DNA of 64,000 nt from Lewinellaceae bacterium (lineage in GTDB: Bacteria; Bacteroidota; Bacteroidia; Chitinophagales; Saprospiraceae), in assembly GCA_020636215.1 (NCBI GenBank), contig JACJYG010000006.1, forward strand, positions 806,001-870,000. Direction: 5' to 3'. Position numbers and translations under genes: made by a program. Positions 17,022 through 25,951 of this stretch are shown piece by piece (position 1 is the stretch's first letter; each line of letters begins with the position of its first letter). The notes under the pieces are model-generated. The model saw nothing but the letters and a program-made list of their open reading frames with translations. It ran no database searches and was not told the origin of the DNA.

Positions 17022-18089
17022 TCAGGCTTTGAAGTTTAATAAAAATTGGCGCACCTCTTCATTAAATTGCTCCCCTTCGCCAAAGTGGAAACGCACCTCA
17101 ACCGGTACTGCGAAGATGGGCAAGCGGTGCTCGATCAGGAAATCACGGTGCAATTCCAGCCGCATGGCGTCTTTTTCGGTAGTGAGGATAATCTTATTGG
17201 CGGATTCCATGCGGTCGAAATTGGCTTTGAGCTGGCTCACATCGAATTTGGAAAAGTAGTGGTGGTCTTCATATTCCATTACTTGTATCGAGTTGGTGCG
17301 TTCCTCGAGATAGCTCATCAGGTAGTCCGTATTTGCAATAGCGGAGATGAGCATGGCGTCAACTTCCGGCTTAAGTTCTATCCGGTAGCGGGGGTTCAGA
17401 ATATAATAGGGCGCCCCATATTCATAAAAAGAGAAGTACACTTTCTGGTAGGGCTGTGGATTGATCTCCTTCAGGTACTGCGCCCGCTCTTCAGCGCTGA
17501 CCTCCGACGGGCATTTGGTCACAATAATGAGGTCGGCCCGCCGGTAAGCCGACCGCCACTCGCGCAGCCGGCCGGCGGGTAAGAGATGGTCCCGGGTAAA
17601 AGGGTGGCTGTATTCGGTCAGCAGAATATTCAGGCCAGGCCGGACGGAGCGGTGCTGGAAAGCGTCATCCAGCAGAATCACCTGAAGCCCCGGCCGGTCC
17701 ATCAGCATCTTTGGAATGGCAAAAGTCCGGCTCTCGGAAACTGCCACCATAATGTCCGGGAATTTTCTTTTGAATTGGAGCGGCTCATCTCCTCCCTGCT
17801 CTGCCGACATCCGGGGATGGACCTCCAGGTAGCCCTTCGTCTTGCGCTTATAACCCCGGCTCAGCGTAGCTACTTCTATGTAATCCTTCAGCAAACGGAT
17901 GAGGTACTCGATGTGGGGCGTTTTGCCGGCGCCCCCAACGGAGAGGTTTCCGACCGAAATGACCGGTACACTGAATTCTATCCCCTTCAACAAGCCTCGG
18001 CTGTAGAAGAAATCACGAAGGCTCACCCCGATGCCGTAGAGCAATGCAAAAGGGGATAAAAGGATCTGTACCAGGAAACGCTGTATCAT
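17022..18089 (-). CDS. lpxK: Tetraacyldisaccharide 4'-kinase
   Basis: Phosphorylates the 4' position of the lipid A disaccharide at the inner membrane. The P-loop is in SVGNLSVGGAGKTPHIEYL (about residues 45-63), preceded by an N-terminal membrane-binding helix. The longest frame starts with a TTG at 18098, but that codon overlaps a TACTTTTG promoter-like box, so the ATG at 18089 (MIQRFLVQ) is preferred, giving 355 residues, close to family length. First gene of the lpxK-acyltransferase-glycosyltransferase-sigma operon; divergent from the MurU-like gene with a 47-bp gap. Confidence 0.93.
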   Translation of the reverse strand: MIQRFLVQILLSPFALLYGIGVSLRDFFYSRGLLKGIEFSVPVISVGNLSVGGAGKTPHIEYLIRLLKDYIEVATLSRGYKRKTKGYLEVHPRMSAEQGGDEPLQFKRKFPDIMVAVSESRTFAIPKMLMDRPGLQVILLDDAFQHRSVRPGLNILLTEYSHPFTRDHLLPAGRLREWRSAYRRADLIIVTKCPSEVSAEERAQYLKEINPQPYQKVYFSFYEYGAPYYILNPRYRIELKPEVDAMLISAIANTDYLMSYLEERTNSIQVMEYEDHHYFSKFDVSQLKANFDRMESANKIILTTEKDAMRLELHRDFLIEHRLPIFAVPVEVRFHFGEGEQFNEEVRQFLLNFKA

Positions 18090-18095
18090 ATCCAG

Positions 18096-18103
18096 CAAAA
18101 GTA
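18096..18103 (-). promoter_or_regulatory. Possible -7 box (TACTTTTG) for the lpxK operon
   Basis: On the minus strand TACTTTTG matches the Bacteroidota TAnnTTTG -7 element, seven bases before the preferred ATG. No clear -33 TTG is seen at 19-21 bases upstream, so support is moderate and the transcript would be nearly leaderless. Confidence 0.35.
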
Positions 18104-18136
18104 AGGATTTATCCCATTTCTCTTTTTCTTTGTGTC

Positions 18137-18865
18137 ATGAAAGCCATGTTATTCGCCGCCGGGCTGGGTACCCGCCTTCGCCCGCTGACCAACGACAAGC
18201 CCAAAGCGCTGGTTGAAGTGGGCGGTATGCCGCTGCTGGAGATTGCCATCCGTCGCCTGATGTACTTCGGATGCCGGGATATTATGGTCAATATCCACCA
18301 TTTCGGGCAGCAGATCCTGGACTTTCTGGAAGCCAATGAAAATTTTGGCGTCAACATCACCGTCTCTGATGAACGGAATCAGCTGCTCGATACCGGTGGC
18401 GGGTTGAAAAAGGCGGCCTGGTTTTTCCAGGATGCTCCTTTTCTGGTGCATAATACCGATATCCTTTCAAATATCGACCTGAGGGCGCTTTTTCAAGCGC
18501 ACCTTCTGGAGGCTCCCCTGGCCACACTGTCGGTCAGGAAACGGCAGACTTCCCGCTATCTGCTCTTCGATGACGGCGGCCGGCTGTCCGGCTGGTGCCA
18601 CGCACGTACTGGTGAGGAGCGCATCTGCCGGCCGGCTGCTCACTATCATCCCCTGGCTTTCAGCGGTATTTATGTACTTAGCCCCGGGATCTTTTCTTAC
18701 ATGCCGGACGAAGAGGTGTTCTCGATCATTGACGTTTTCCTTCAGGCCGGCCAAACGGAAACACTTCTCGCTTACCGGCACGATGATTCCCTTTGGCTGG
18801 ACGTGGGAAAGCCCGCCGCGCTTGAACAGGCTCAGGAGGCGATCGGGGAGATAGCGCTGGGTTAA
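18137..18865 (+). CDS. Sugar-1-phosphate nucleotidyltransferase, MurU-like
   Basis: The start at 18137 (MKAMLFAAGLGTRLRPLT) places the NTP-binding signature at the N-terminus; the longer open frame overlaps lpxK and is rejected. The 242-residue product has GLGTRLRPLTNDKPKALVEV, then SDERNQLLDTGGGLKKA, then VHNTDILSN with the metal-binding Asp, and ends with a W-x-D-V-G-K block. The size and TGGG motif resemble MurNAc-1-phosphate uridylyltransferase (MurU) of cell-wall recycling more than the larger GlmU or RmlA. A mannose-1-phosphate guanylyltransferase activity cannot be excluded. No AmgK-type kinase is adjacent. Confidence 0.85.
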   Translation: MKAMLFAAGLGTRLRPLTNDKPKALVEVGGMPLLEIAIRRLMYFGCRDIMVNIHHFGQQILDFLEANENFGVNITVSDERNQLLDTGGGLKKAAWFFQDAPFLVHNTDILSNIDLRALFQAHLLEAPLATLSVRKRQTSRYLLFDDGGRLSGWCHARTGEERICRPAAHYHPLAFSGIYVLSPGIFSYMPDEEVFSIIDVFLQAGQTETLLAYRHDDSLWLDVGKPAALEQAQEAIGEIALG

Positions 18866-18969
18866 ATTGCCCGAACTCCAGGCCAGGGGTTAATGAAAAG
18901 ATGAGGCCCCTCTTGCTCGGTGCAGGTAGTCATAGATATTCATGCGCCAAACAAGCGTTTGGCGGATCG

Positions 18970-20238
18970 CTACTTCAAAATTGCATTTCCGATCGCACAT
19001 TCCAGGCAACGCTTATGCGTGCAATATTCATTCTTGAGTTGCAGTAGCGCTTGCGTGTGGAAGGCTGAATCCGCCGGCATGCCCAGTCCTTCCCAGCGGG
19101 TGATGACGGTATTGCCCTCCGGGGGAAGGTTTTCAAGCAGGCCCAGGGCTTTTTCCTGGAAACGATTTTCCTCTTTGCGCAGGCCATAGAGGAAAAGGAA
19201 GGGAGCAATCGTATTGATGACGATAAGGTGGATGGTATCTCGCCCCAGTGTTTTACGTTTTTTAGGCGATTCTTTACCGAAAGAATAGTGTGTCCACCAG
19301 TAGTTTGAGAGTTTTACATCGAAGAGGTTTTCCACCTCCGGAATCTCCTGGGCCGCCAAGGCTTTACTGAACAGGTTACTAGTCTGATGATATAGCGTAG
19401 CCAACTGGGCGATGCGGATGGTGGGAAAGTTGGCGGGCCGCAGGCGCAGGAATTTCCAGCTTTGGGCGGGAATGGGCCTCAGTTTATATTTTTTCTGCAG
19501 AAATAGGTATTCGCGTTGCAGGCTCAGCGGATATTCTTCCTCAAAGGGGCCCTGCAGCAGGCCCGATTGCCCGAAAAGCAGGGCCTCCGTCTGAAAGAGG
19601 CTGTTCCGATGTTTTCCCAGAAGAAGGAGGGGCGTATTTCTGGCCAGCAGAAACATCGGCTCGGCATTGACTTTGGCGCCGAAACTGCGCGCCAGCGACT
19701 GGTAAAAAGTTTCTTCCCAATTCGATTTATTCTGTTCCAGTTCCAGAGCGATGGCCTGTGCTTTGTCCTCCAGCCGTTCGGCGGCCAGGCGGCCAAGCCA
19801 GAGGGTCCGCGTCAAATTATTTACCTGGGGAAGCTGAGCCTGGCAGGGTATCCAGGATTCCTCGTGAAGCAACCGTAAGTAATGCGCCGCCAGCTTTTTG
19901 GGAATCCGCTTTTTCATCTCCAGGCAAGGGATAGGTTCCCCATTTTCCCGCCTGACTGGCTGGTCCTCTTCCAGGACGACGTGCAGGATGACGTTTTTGT
20001 AGGCATCGTCGGCCTGATGATTGTGTAGCAACCAGTCGGAAGCTTTGAGGTGCATTTCTACATTGCCTGCCCAGAGGGTATCGCCGATGCGGATACGGGC
20101 ATTGAGGAAATCGGGGCCGGCATGGGCGTTGTGTAGCCCCGGTTGAAGGATCTCGATGGGCTGTTTAGCCGTTGTAGCCAAACTCGTGCGGTTGAAGCGC
20201 TGCATGCGCCAGACATAATGAAGCAGGTCTTCCTTCAT
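18970..20238 (-). CDS. DUF2851 family protein
   Basis: A 422-residue protein of the Bacteroidota-enriched DUF2851 family. It opens with MKEDLLHYVWRMQRF and has the conserved block PGLHNAHAGPDFLNARI, then WAGNVEMHLKASDW and a His-rich DAYKNVILHVVLEED. The D-x(n)-E-x-H arrangement of this block resembles metal-dependent nuclease-like cores, but no activity is established. Four Cys near the C-terminus (YCTHKRCLECAIG) could bind a metal. It is cytosolic with no signal peptide. A four-tract GGG motif lies in its 5' region. Confidence 0.85.
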   Translation of the reverse strand: MKEDLLHYVWRMQRFNRTSLATTAKQPIEILQPGLHNAHAGPDFLNARIRIGDTLWAGNVEMHLKASDWLLHNHQADDAYKNVILHVVLEEDQPVRRENGEPIPCLEMKKRIPKKLAAHYLRLLHEESWIPCQAQLPQVNNLTRTLWLGRLAAERLEDKAQAIALELEQNKSNWEETFYQSLARSFGAKVNAEPMFLLARNTPLLLLGKHRNSLFQTEALLFGQSGLLQGPFEEEYPLSLQREYLFLQKKYKLRPIPAQSWKFLRLRPANFPTIRIAQLATLYHQTSNLFSKALAAQEIPEVENLFDVKLSNYWWTHYSFGKESPKKRKTLGRDTIHLIVINTIAPFLFLYGLRKEENRFQEKALGLLENLPPEGNTVITRWEGLGMPADSAFHTQALLQLKNEYCTHKRCLECAIGNAILK

Positions 20239-20302
20239 GGCGATTTGGTTTTTTGAGGTCTATACCTCCAAATTGCCGTAAAAAAGGAAAGCCTCAAAAT
20301 TT

Positions 20303-20342
20303 CTTACCCAGCCTTACCCGTTTTTACCCACTTTTACCCATA
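20303..20342 (-). promoter_or_regulatory. Four GGGTAA repeats at exact 10-bp spacing; potential G-quadruplex
   Basis: On the minus strand there are four GGGTAA units, each starting 10 bp after the last, so four GGG tracts are separated by three 7-base loops. This satisfies the usual intramolecular G-quadruplex pattern. The units lie 65-104 bp upstream of the DUF2851 start and downstream of the folA stop. Ten-bp phasing would also suit a protein binding one face of the helix. Confidence 0.5.
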
Positions 20343-20403
20343 ACGATGTACGCGGCTTGCCCGGCTCGAAGAGACGTGGCGGCAGCGGACGGGTGCGATT
20401 TTG

Positions 20404-20910
20404 TTAAACTGCCGCCTTTATCCTATCATACACCTTAAAAATATAGGCAAACTCATTTTTCTCATCCGGTTCAAAAACTTCGCTGGAACTAAGCTGCCAT
20501 TCATTTGGCTTCAGTTCTGGAAAAAACACCTCCCCGCCTTCGATGGCAGTGTCTACTTCGGTCAGGTAGATGCGGTCGAGTAAGAGCATGCTTTGGCGGT
20601 AAATCTCTCCGCCGCCGATAATGAAAACTTCCTCCTCTCCATTTTCATGAGCGATAGCCAGCGCTTCTTCGATGGAGCGGGCTACCAGGCAGTTGGAGGC
20701 GATGAAGAAGGGATTGCGGGTCACGATGATATTGGTGCGCTTCGGAAGGGGGATTCCAATAGATTCGAAGGTCCTGCGGCCCATAATGATATGGTGATTG
20801 AGGGTTCGGCGCTTAAAGTACTTCAGGTCGGCCGGAAGGTACCAGGGGATATCATTTTCCTTCCCAATGACATGGTTTTTATCAACGGCTACGATAGCGG
20901 AGATAGTCAT
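20404..20910 (-). CDS. folA: Dihydrofolate reductase
   Basis: Reduces dihydrofolate to tetrahydrofolate with NADPH. The 168-residue length is typical. The N-terminus ISAIVAVDKNHVIGKENDIPWYLPADLKYFK carries the Met20-type loop and the active-site Asp (LPADL). IIMGRRTFESIG supplies the NADPH phosphate contact, and EVFIIGGGEIYRQ is the conserved GG pair near the nicotinamide. No thymidylate synthase gene is adjacent. Upstream, on its 5' side, is the 119-bp repeat array. Confidence 0.96.
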   Translation of the reverse strand: MTISAIVAVDKNHVIGKENDIPWYLPADLKYFKRRTLNHHIIMGRRTFESIGIPLPKRTNIIVTRNPFFIASNCLVARSIEEALAIAHENGEEEVFIIGGGEIYRQSMLLLDRIYLTEVDTAIEGGEVFFPELKPNEWQLSSSEVFEPDEKNEFAYIFKVYDRIKAAV

Positions 20911-20945
20911 GGATCGTTATTTTAGTTGGGGTGGCCCGAAAATAT

Positions 20946-21353
20946 AAGCCTGATCAACGAAATGAAAAGCCAACAGCCCATATCTTGAACACTACCCTCA
21001 AGATATGGGCAGTTGGTTTCGTTGAACAGGCGTAGGCCGAAAGCAAAAGAAAAGGCTGAAGGCCAAGCCTGATCAACGAAATGAAAAGCCAACAGCCCAT
21101 ATCTTGAACACTACCCTCAAGATATGGGCAGTTGGTTTCGTTGAACAGGCGTAGGCCGAAAGCAAAAGAAAAGGCTGAAGGCCAAGCCTGATCAACGAAA
21201 TGAAAAGCCAACAGCCCATATCTTGAACACTACCCAAGAAGATATGGGCAGTTGGTTTCGTTGAACAGGCGTAGGCCGAAAGCAAAAGAAAAGGCTGAAG
21301 GCCAAGCCTGATCAACGAAATGAAAAGCCAACAGCCCATATCTTGAACACTAC
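20946..21353 (+). repeat. Tandem 119-bp hairpin repeat, 3.4 copies, ending at the PBP2 stop codon
   Basis: Units start at 20946, 21065, 21184 and 21304 (periods 119, 119, 120), the last cut off at 21353, the first base of the PBP2 stop codon. Within each unit about 73 bp folds into a hairpin. The outer arms are CCTGATCAACGAAA and TTTCGTTGAACAGG (one mismatch); the inner arms are CCCATATCTTGA and TCAAGATATGGG. Copy 3 carries a 4-base change at the hairpin tip that shortens the inner stem. The remaining ~46 bp is a purine-rich linker. Minus-strand ORFs through it repeat the same peptide and are not taken as genes. Confidence 0.9.
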
Positions 21354-23218
21354 TATGGCGTCCCATCCATCAAATTCGTTTCCTTCATGCGCTGTTCCAG
21401 CCATGCGCGGCTGGGATCGATAGATTTGTTGAGCATTTTTTCGATCATGAGGCTGGCGATGGGCGCAGCAAAGGACCCGCCGAAGCCGGCATTTTCGACG
21501 TAAACAGCAATGGCGATTTTTGGGTCATCTTTGGGGGCAAAGGCCAGGAAGATAGAGTGGTCTTTACCGTGTGGGTTTTCGGCTGTGCCGGTTTTTCCAC
21601 AGACGGCTGTGCCGGGTATTTGGGCAATGCGGGCAGTACCGGCCAGCACTACTTTTTCCATGCCATTGGCCACGATGTCGAAATACTTTTTGTCGATGCC
21701 GGTAGAATGCGGAGTGGTGAATTCTTTGGGGATCTGGAATTCATCGCCCATAATTACTTTTACCAGGTGTGGGGTGTAATAATATCCCCGATTAGCGATA
21801 ATGGCCGCCACATTGGCCATCTGGAGGTTGGTCAGCAATAATTCGCCTTGTCCGATTCCAAGGGAGCGAACCCAAAGGGAATTCCACTTTTGCCCGGCCT
21901 GTTGTTTTTCGAACCGGTCGTCATAGTATTTGGACGTTGGGAAAAAACCTGATTTTTCACGGGGCAGGTCTATGCCGAGCTTCTGCCCGAGCCCGAATTT
22001 TTCCAAATAGCTGTTGAATACATCCAATCCTTTCTGGGGGTTATAAAAGCCGCCTTCATGGTCGACAATATCCCGGAACACCGTAACGAAGTAGGCGTTG
22101 CAGGAATGCTGGATCGCGCTTTCCACGTTGGTGCACTGCGGGTGCCCATGGCAGCCGGTCAGGCGCATTCCCCCGGAATAGTAACCCATCGAGCAGGGGA
22201 TGCTCCGGTCGGGGCTTAGCACACCTGTTTGCATGCCGATCAGCGCGACGATAGGCTTGAAAAGAGAGCCTGGCGGATACTGGGCCATAATCGACCGGTC
22301 AAAAAGCGGGTTGTTGGGGTCCTGGACCAGGCTGGCATAGGCTTTGCCACGGTTGCGGTCAATGGCCAGGACATTGGGGTCGTAAGTAGGAGTGCTCACC
22401 ATCGCCAGCACTTCGCCGGTTTTGGGATCGATGGCGACAATGCTACCGATCTTATTTTGCATGAGCTCCTCTCCATATTTCTGGAGGTCCAGGTCAATTG
22501 TTGATTGCAGGTCCTTGCCGGATACGGGGAGCTTGTCCAGTTTCCCATCCTGATAGGACTCCACCTCCCGGCCGAGGTTATCTTTCAGGACCATTTTTAA
22601 TCCTTTATTCCCCCGCAAGGTATCTTCATAGGCCAGTTCCAGTCCTCCGGCGCCAATGTAGTCTCCGGAGGAATAGGGGCTGTTTTTTTCGTCGATATCT
22701 TCCCGATTCACTTCCCGGATGTAGCCCAAAAGGTGTGCGGCGTTGTGGTGAGGGTAACCCCGGGCATGGCGCAGCACCGGGCGAAAGCCGGGGAATTGAT
22801 ACAATCGTTCTTCAAAGCTGGCAAAGCCTTTGGCCGAGATCTTTGTCAGGAAAGGGAAGGGGACCGATTTGGAATATCGGGGATCCCGCCAGTTTTTATC
22901 CAGGGCATCTACGAAGTATTCCTTTGTGATGTTGAGCAACTCACAAAAGGCAGTGGTGTCCATCTTGGGGTCCATCTGGTTGTAAGTCACCATCAGGTCA
23001 TAAGTAGGTTCATTGTAGACGAGCAGATTACCATTGCGGTCGTATACCGTTCCACGGGCCGGGTAGATAACCTGTTGATCGATAGCTGTGGCATCTGCCT
23101 TGGTCCGGTAGGAGGAGTCGATCAATTGGAGTTGCATGGCCCGGGATACAAGAAAGACTGATGCCAGAAGGAAAGCCAGCCTGATAATATACTGTCGTTG
23201 GCTATTGTTGTCGGACAC
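21353..23218 (-). CDS. mrdA: Penicillin-binding protein 2 (transpeptidase of the elongasome)
   Basis: Cross-links peptidoglycan during side-wall growth. A 621-residue protein with an N-terminal signal anchor (about residues 8-28), a pedestal domain containing YPARGTVYDRNGNLL, and a transpeptidase domain. The catalytic motifs are SxxK in PPGSLFKPIVA, SxN in HSCNAYF and KTG in CGKTGTAENPHG. It starts 11 bp after mreD ends and is the last gene of the mreBCD-mrdA cluster. Its stop codon abuts the 119-bp repeat array. Confidence 0.96.
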   Translation of the reverse strand: MSDNNSQRQYIIRLAFLLASVFLVSRAMQLQLIDSSYRTKADATAIDQQVIYPARGTVYDRNGNLLVYNEPTYDLMVTYNQMDPKMDTTAFCELLNITKEYFVDALDKNWRDPRYSKSVPFPFLTKISAKGFASFEERLYQFPGFRPVLRHARGYPHHNAAHLLGYIREVNREDIDEKNSPYSSGDYIGAGGLELAYEDTLRGNKGLKMVLKDNLGREVESYQDGKLDKLPVSGKDLQSTIDLDLQKYGEELMQNKIGSIVAIDPKTGEVLAMVSTPTYDPNVLAIDRNRGKAYASLVQDPNNPLFDRSIMAQYPPGSLFKPIVALIGMQTGVLSPDRSIPCSMGYYSGGMRLTGCHGHPQCTNVESAIQHSCNAYFVTVFRDIVDHEGGFYNPQKGLDVFNSYLEKFGLGQKLGIDLPREKSGFFPTSKYYDDRFEKQQAGQKWNSLWVRSLGIGQGELLLTNLQMANVAAIIANRGYYYTPHLVKVIMGDEFQIPKEFTTPHSTGIDKKYFDIVANGMEKVVLAGTARIAQIPGTAVCGKTGTAENPHGKDHSIFLAFAPKDDPKIAIAVYVENAGFGGSFAAPIASLMIEKMLNKSIDPSRAWLEQRMKETNLMDGTP

Positions 23219-23229
23219 AGCGGTCGATT

Positions 23230-23751
23230 TTATTCTTTCGGTTTAAAAATCAATGTTACGATAATAACAAAAATCATAGACAGCGGGAAACTCAAGAGTG
23301 TTTTTAACAAGATGTCTCCAATGAATACAGGCGAAAAGGCATCGAGGCTATAGTAAAACAGCAGGTGTAGGGCCATCATGATACTGGCGTAACGGAAAAA
23401 CCAGCGAGAGCCCAGCCGTTCCAAATTGGGGCTGTAGTTGACGTTATATCCATCGCGGGGCGCCAGCCAGGCCAGTATCCAGGGGCGGATGTAGGCTGTT
23501 AGTACGCTGGCTCCGGCATGTACTCCCAGCGAATCATAGCCCATATCGACCAGGATGCCCATCGCAAAAGCGGCAATCAGGATAAGAACACGAGGGGTTC
23601 GCAGTGGCAGCAGTATAATAAATAGCGGATAGAGGATGATGTTGATGAAAACAGGGCCTTCCCATCCCACTGACAGGCGCTTTAGGATCAGCACCTGGAA
23701 GATAAGAAAGGCAAAAAAACGGGTAATATGGATTAAGGTAGCGTTATTCAT
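23230..23751 (-). CDS. mreD: Rod shape-determining protein MreD
   Basis: A small inner-membrane protein (173 residues) with about five hydrophobic segments spread over its length, linking MreC to the elongation machinery. Sequence conservation of MreD is low, so the call rests on size, topology and the position between mreC (4-bp overlap at 23748-23751) and mrdA. The overlap suggests translational coupling. Confidence 0.9.
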   Translation of the reverse strand: MNNATLIHITRFFAFLIFQVLILKRLSVGWEGPVFINIILYPLFIILLPLRTPRVLILIAAFAMGILVDMGYDSLGVHAGASVLTAYIRPWILAWLAPRDGYNVNYSPNLERLGSRWFFRYASIMMALHLLFYYSLDAFSPVFIGDILLKTLLSFPLSMIFVIIVTLIFKPKE

Positions 23752-24572
23752 TCCCCTGCCCGGTCTAATTCTTCATGTTCTTTCCGCATCAGATTATCAA
23801 TGATATAAACATACTGCACCTTGCTAAGGTCGTTGAATAATTTGACCGTAATAGTGTAGAAATTGTCTCCCGGTTCTATCCGGGCGCTCTCTACCTTTCC
23901 GATAAGGATACCCTTGGGGAAAACCTGGGAATAGCCGCTGGTCTGCACGATATCCCCCTTTTTTACTACAGCGTGTTTGGGGACGGCTTCCAGTTGCATG
24001 CGCATCGGGTCGCCGCCTTTCCAGGTGAGGGTGCCGAAATAATCACTGCCTTTAATGGACGCCTTTATTCGGGATTGACTGTGCAGAATAGACATCACCC
24101 TGCAGAAATGGCCTGTGGTTTCCCGGACGATGCCCACGATCCCATCGTCGCTGATGACACCCATGTGGGATTGCACGCTATCTAATTTTCCCTTGTCGAG
24201 CCGAAGGGAGTTATTATCACTGATAATGGAATTGCTGACAACGTTGGCCCCAATGAAGGTGAACATTGGCTCGGTGGAGTCGGGGCGCATGGAATCGCGG
24301 AAAACGGAAGTATTGTAGCGGGCATTATCGGCCTCTTCCATGAGCCGGATATTCTTTGCCTGGAGTTTGATGACCTCTTCCTTTAGGCCGTAGTATTCCG
24401 TCACGTAATCGATCTTCCTTTCGGCAGCCGCGATGGCCAGCCCCAGGGAGTTGTCAAATATCTCCTTTTGCCGGTGATTGAACTGTACGATAAGCACAAG
24501 GGAAATCCCTTCCAGTAACACAAAGGCCAGGAAGCCACCATAAGCAGCGAACAACTGTAACAGGCCCCGCAT
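23748..24572 (-). CDS. mreC: Rod shape-determining protein MreC
   Basis: A 274-residue protein with one N-terminal membrane helix (about residues 10-30), a coiled-coil stretch (about 65-85), and a periplasmic beta-barrel domain with the family pattern VVSNSIISDNNSLRLDKG and VKKGDIVQTSGYSQVFPKGILIG. It forms periplasmic filaments that regulate PBP2. It lies 30 bp after mreB on the same strand and overlaps mreD by 4 bp. Confidence 0.95.
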   Translation of the reverse strand: MRGLLQLFAAYGGFLAFVLLEGISLVLIVQFNHRQKEIFDNSLGLAIAAAERKIDYVTEYYGLKEEVIKLQAKNIRLMEEADNARYNTSVFRDSMRPDSTEPMFTFIGANVVSNSIISDNNSLRLDKGKLDSVQSHMGVISDDGIVGIVRETTGHFCRVMSILHSQSRIKASIKGSDYFGTLTWKGGDPMRMQLEAVPKHAVVKKGDIVQTSGYSQVFPKGILIGKVESARIEPGDNFYTITVKLFNDLSKVQYVYIIDNLMRKEHEELDRAGE

Positions 24573-24602
24573 GGGCGTGGGAGTTTATCTTTAAAGGATT
24601 GC

Positions 24603-25634
24603 TTACACGCTCTTCCGGTCAATAAGGAAGGAGAAGCGGTCTGTATTCTTCAGGGCTATTCCGGTGCCACGCACTACGGCGCGCAGGGGGTCTTCGGCAA
24701 CATGTACCTTGAGCTTTGTCTTTGCGGCGATGCGCTTGTCCAACCCGCGCAGGAGGGCGCCTCCGCCGGTGAGATAAATGCCGGTTCGGTAGATATCGGA
24801 AGCCAGTTCAGGCGGGGTCGTTTCCAATGCCTTCAAAATGGCATCCTCGATCTTGGAAATGGATTTGTCGAGGCAGTGGGCAATCTCACTGTAGGATATC
24901 TTGATCTGTTTGGGAATACCGGTCATCAGGTCTCGCCCGTTAACGGCATAGTCCTCGGGGGGAGCATCCAGTTCGTGCAGCGCAGAGCCGACTTTGATCT
25001 TGATCTGTTCGGCAGTGCGTTCTCCGATGAGGATGTTGTGCTGCCGTTTCATATAGCTGACGATGTCACTTGTGAATTCGTCTCCGGCAATTCGGATGGA
25101 CTGATCGCAGACGATACCGGAAAGGGCGATCACGGCAATCTCCGTCGTGCCGCCTCCGATGTCAATAACCATATTTCCTACGGGTTCTTCCACATCAAGG
25201 CCGATGCCAAGGGCCGCGGCCATAGGCTCATGAATGAGGTAGGTTTCTTTGGAGTCGACATGGTCGGCGGAATCGAATACAGCGCGTTTTTCCACTTCGG
25301 TGATACCGGAAGGGATGCAGATCACCATTTTCATGTGAGAAAAGAGGCGCCGCCGCCTGCCGATCATATTGATCATTCCTTCGATCATGCTTTCAGCAGC
25401 TTGGAAATCGGCAATTACGCCGTCTTTCAGCGGCCGCACGGTTTTGATGTTATCGTGCGTTTTTTCATGCATTTGCATGGCCTTGTTGCCTACCGCAATC
25501 GTTTCACCGCTGCGGCGATCTATGGCCACTATGGAGGGCTCATCGACAACGATTTGCCCGTCCTGTATGATCAGGGTATTGGCGGTACCCAGGTCTATTG
25601 CGAGTTCTTGAGTAAAAAAGCTAAACAGTTTCAT
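24603..25634 (-). CDS. mreB: Rod shape-determining protein MreB (bacterial actin)
   Basis: A 343-residue actin-fold ATPase organising side-wall synthesis beneath the inner membrane. Visible nucleotide-site blocks are the phosphate-1 loop IDLGTANTLI near the N-terminus, the phosphate-2 block VIDIGGGTTEIAVIAL and the adenosine block GIYLTGGGALLRGLD. First gene of the mreBCD-mrdA cluster, transcribed from a 317-bp intergenic region. Its presence implies a rod or filament cell. Confidence 0.97.
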   Translation of the reverse strand: MKLFSFFTQELAIDLGTANTLIIQDGQIVVDEPSIVAIDRRSGETIAVGNKAMQMHEKTHDNIKTVRPLKDGVIADFQAAESMIEGMINMIGRRRRLFSHMKMVICIPSGITEVEKRAVFDSADHVDSKETYLIHEPMAAALGIGLDVEEPVGNMVIDIGGGTTEIAVIALSGIVCDQSIRIAGDEFTSDIVSYMKRQHNILIGERTAEQIKIKVGSALHELDAPPEDYAVNGRDLMTGIPKQIKISYSEIAHCLDKSISKIEDAILKALETTPPELASDIYRTGIYLTGGGALLRGLDKRIAAKTKLKVHVAEDPLRAVVRGTGIALKNTDRFSFLIDRKSV

Positions 25635-25951
25635 TAAAGCCGTTCTCCGAGTTTAAGGATGCACCACTTGTTCTACGTACGTGGCCTGCGGTTTGCCGCC
25701 GGGCCATGAAATTAGCAATTTTCCTGTATTGCCAGGCAGTTTGCTCCAAAGAAAATAAGTTGACTCTGAAGGCGCCCTCGTTTTTCCTTCCTTTTGTCAC
25801 TTTAAGACAAGGAAGGAACCGGCAATTTGGAAAGGCAAAATTGCTGAATTTTTAATTACGGCGCAAAACAACGCAAATTTTGTGTAAAAAGAAAATAATA
25901 GGCTGCTATTAATATGGCCTAATCCTATGATTTCAAGGCAGTTTTCAAAGA
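25635..25951. other. Intergenic region upstream of mreB (317 bp)
   Basis: This should contain the mreB promoter. It has a hairpin at 25786-25816 (CCTTCC and TTGTC arms, with a TT bulge) that lacks a T tract in the minus direction, so it does not look like a terminator for the upstream M16 gene. No TAnnTTTG box is convincing and no ORF is seen. Confidence 0.5.

Noticed and set aside
20954..21366. Two minus-strand ORFs repeating the same peptide across the 119-bp array
   Set aside because: The frames are open only because the repeat unit is read the same way each time; the array is a stack of hairpins abutting a stop codon, and the peptides have no start context or known homology.
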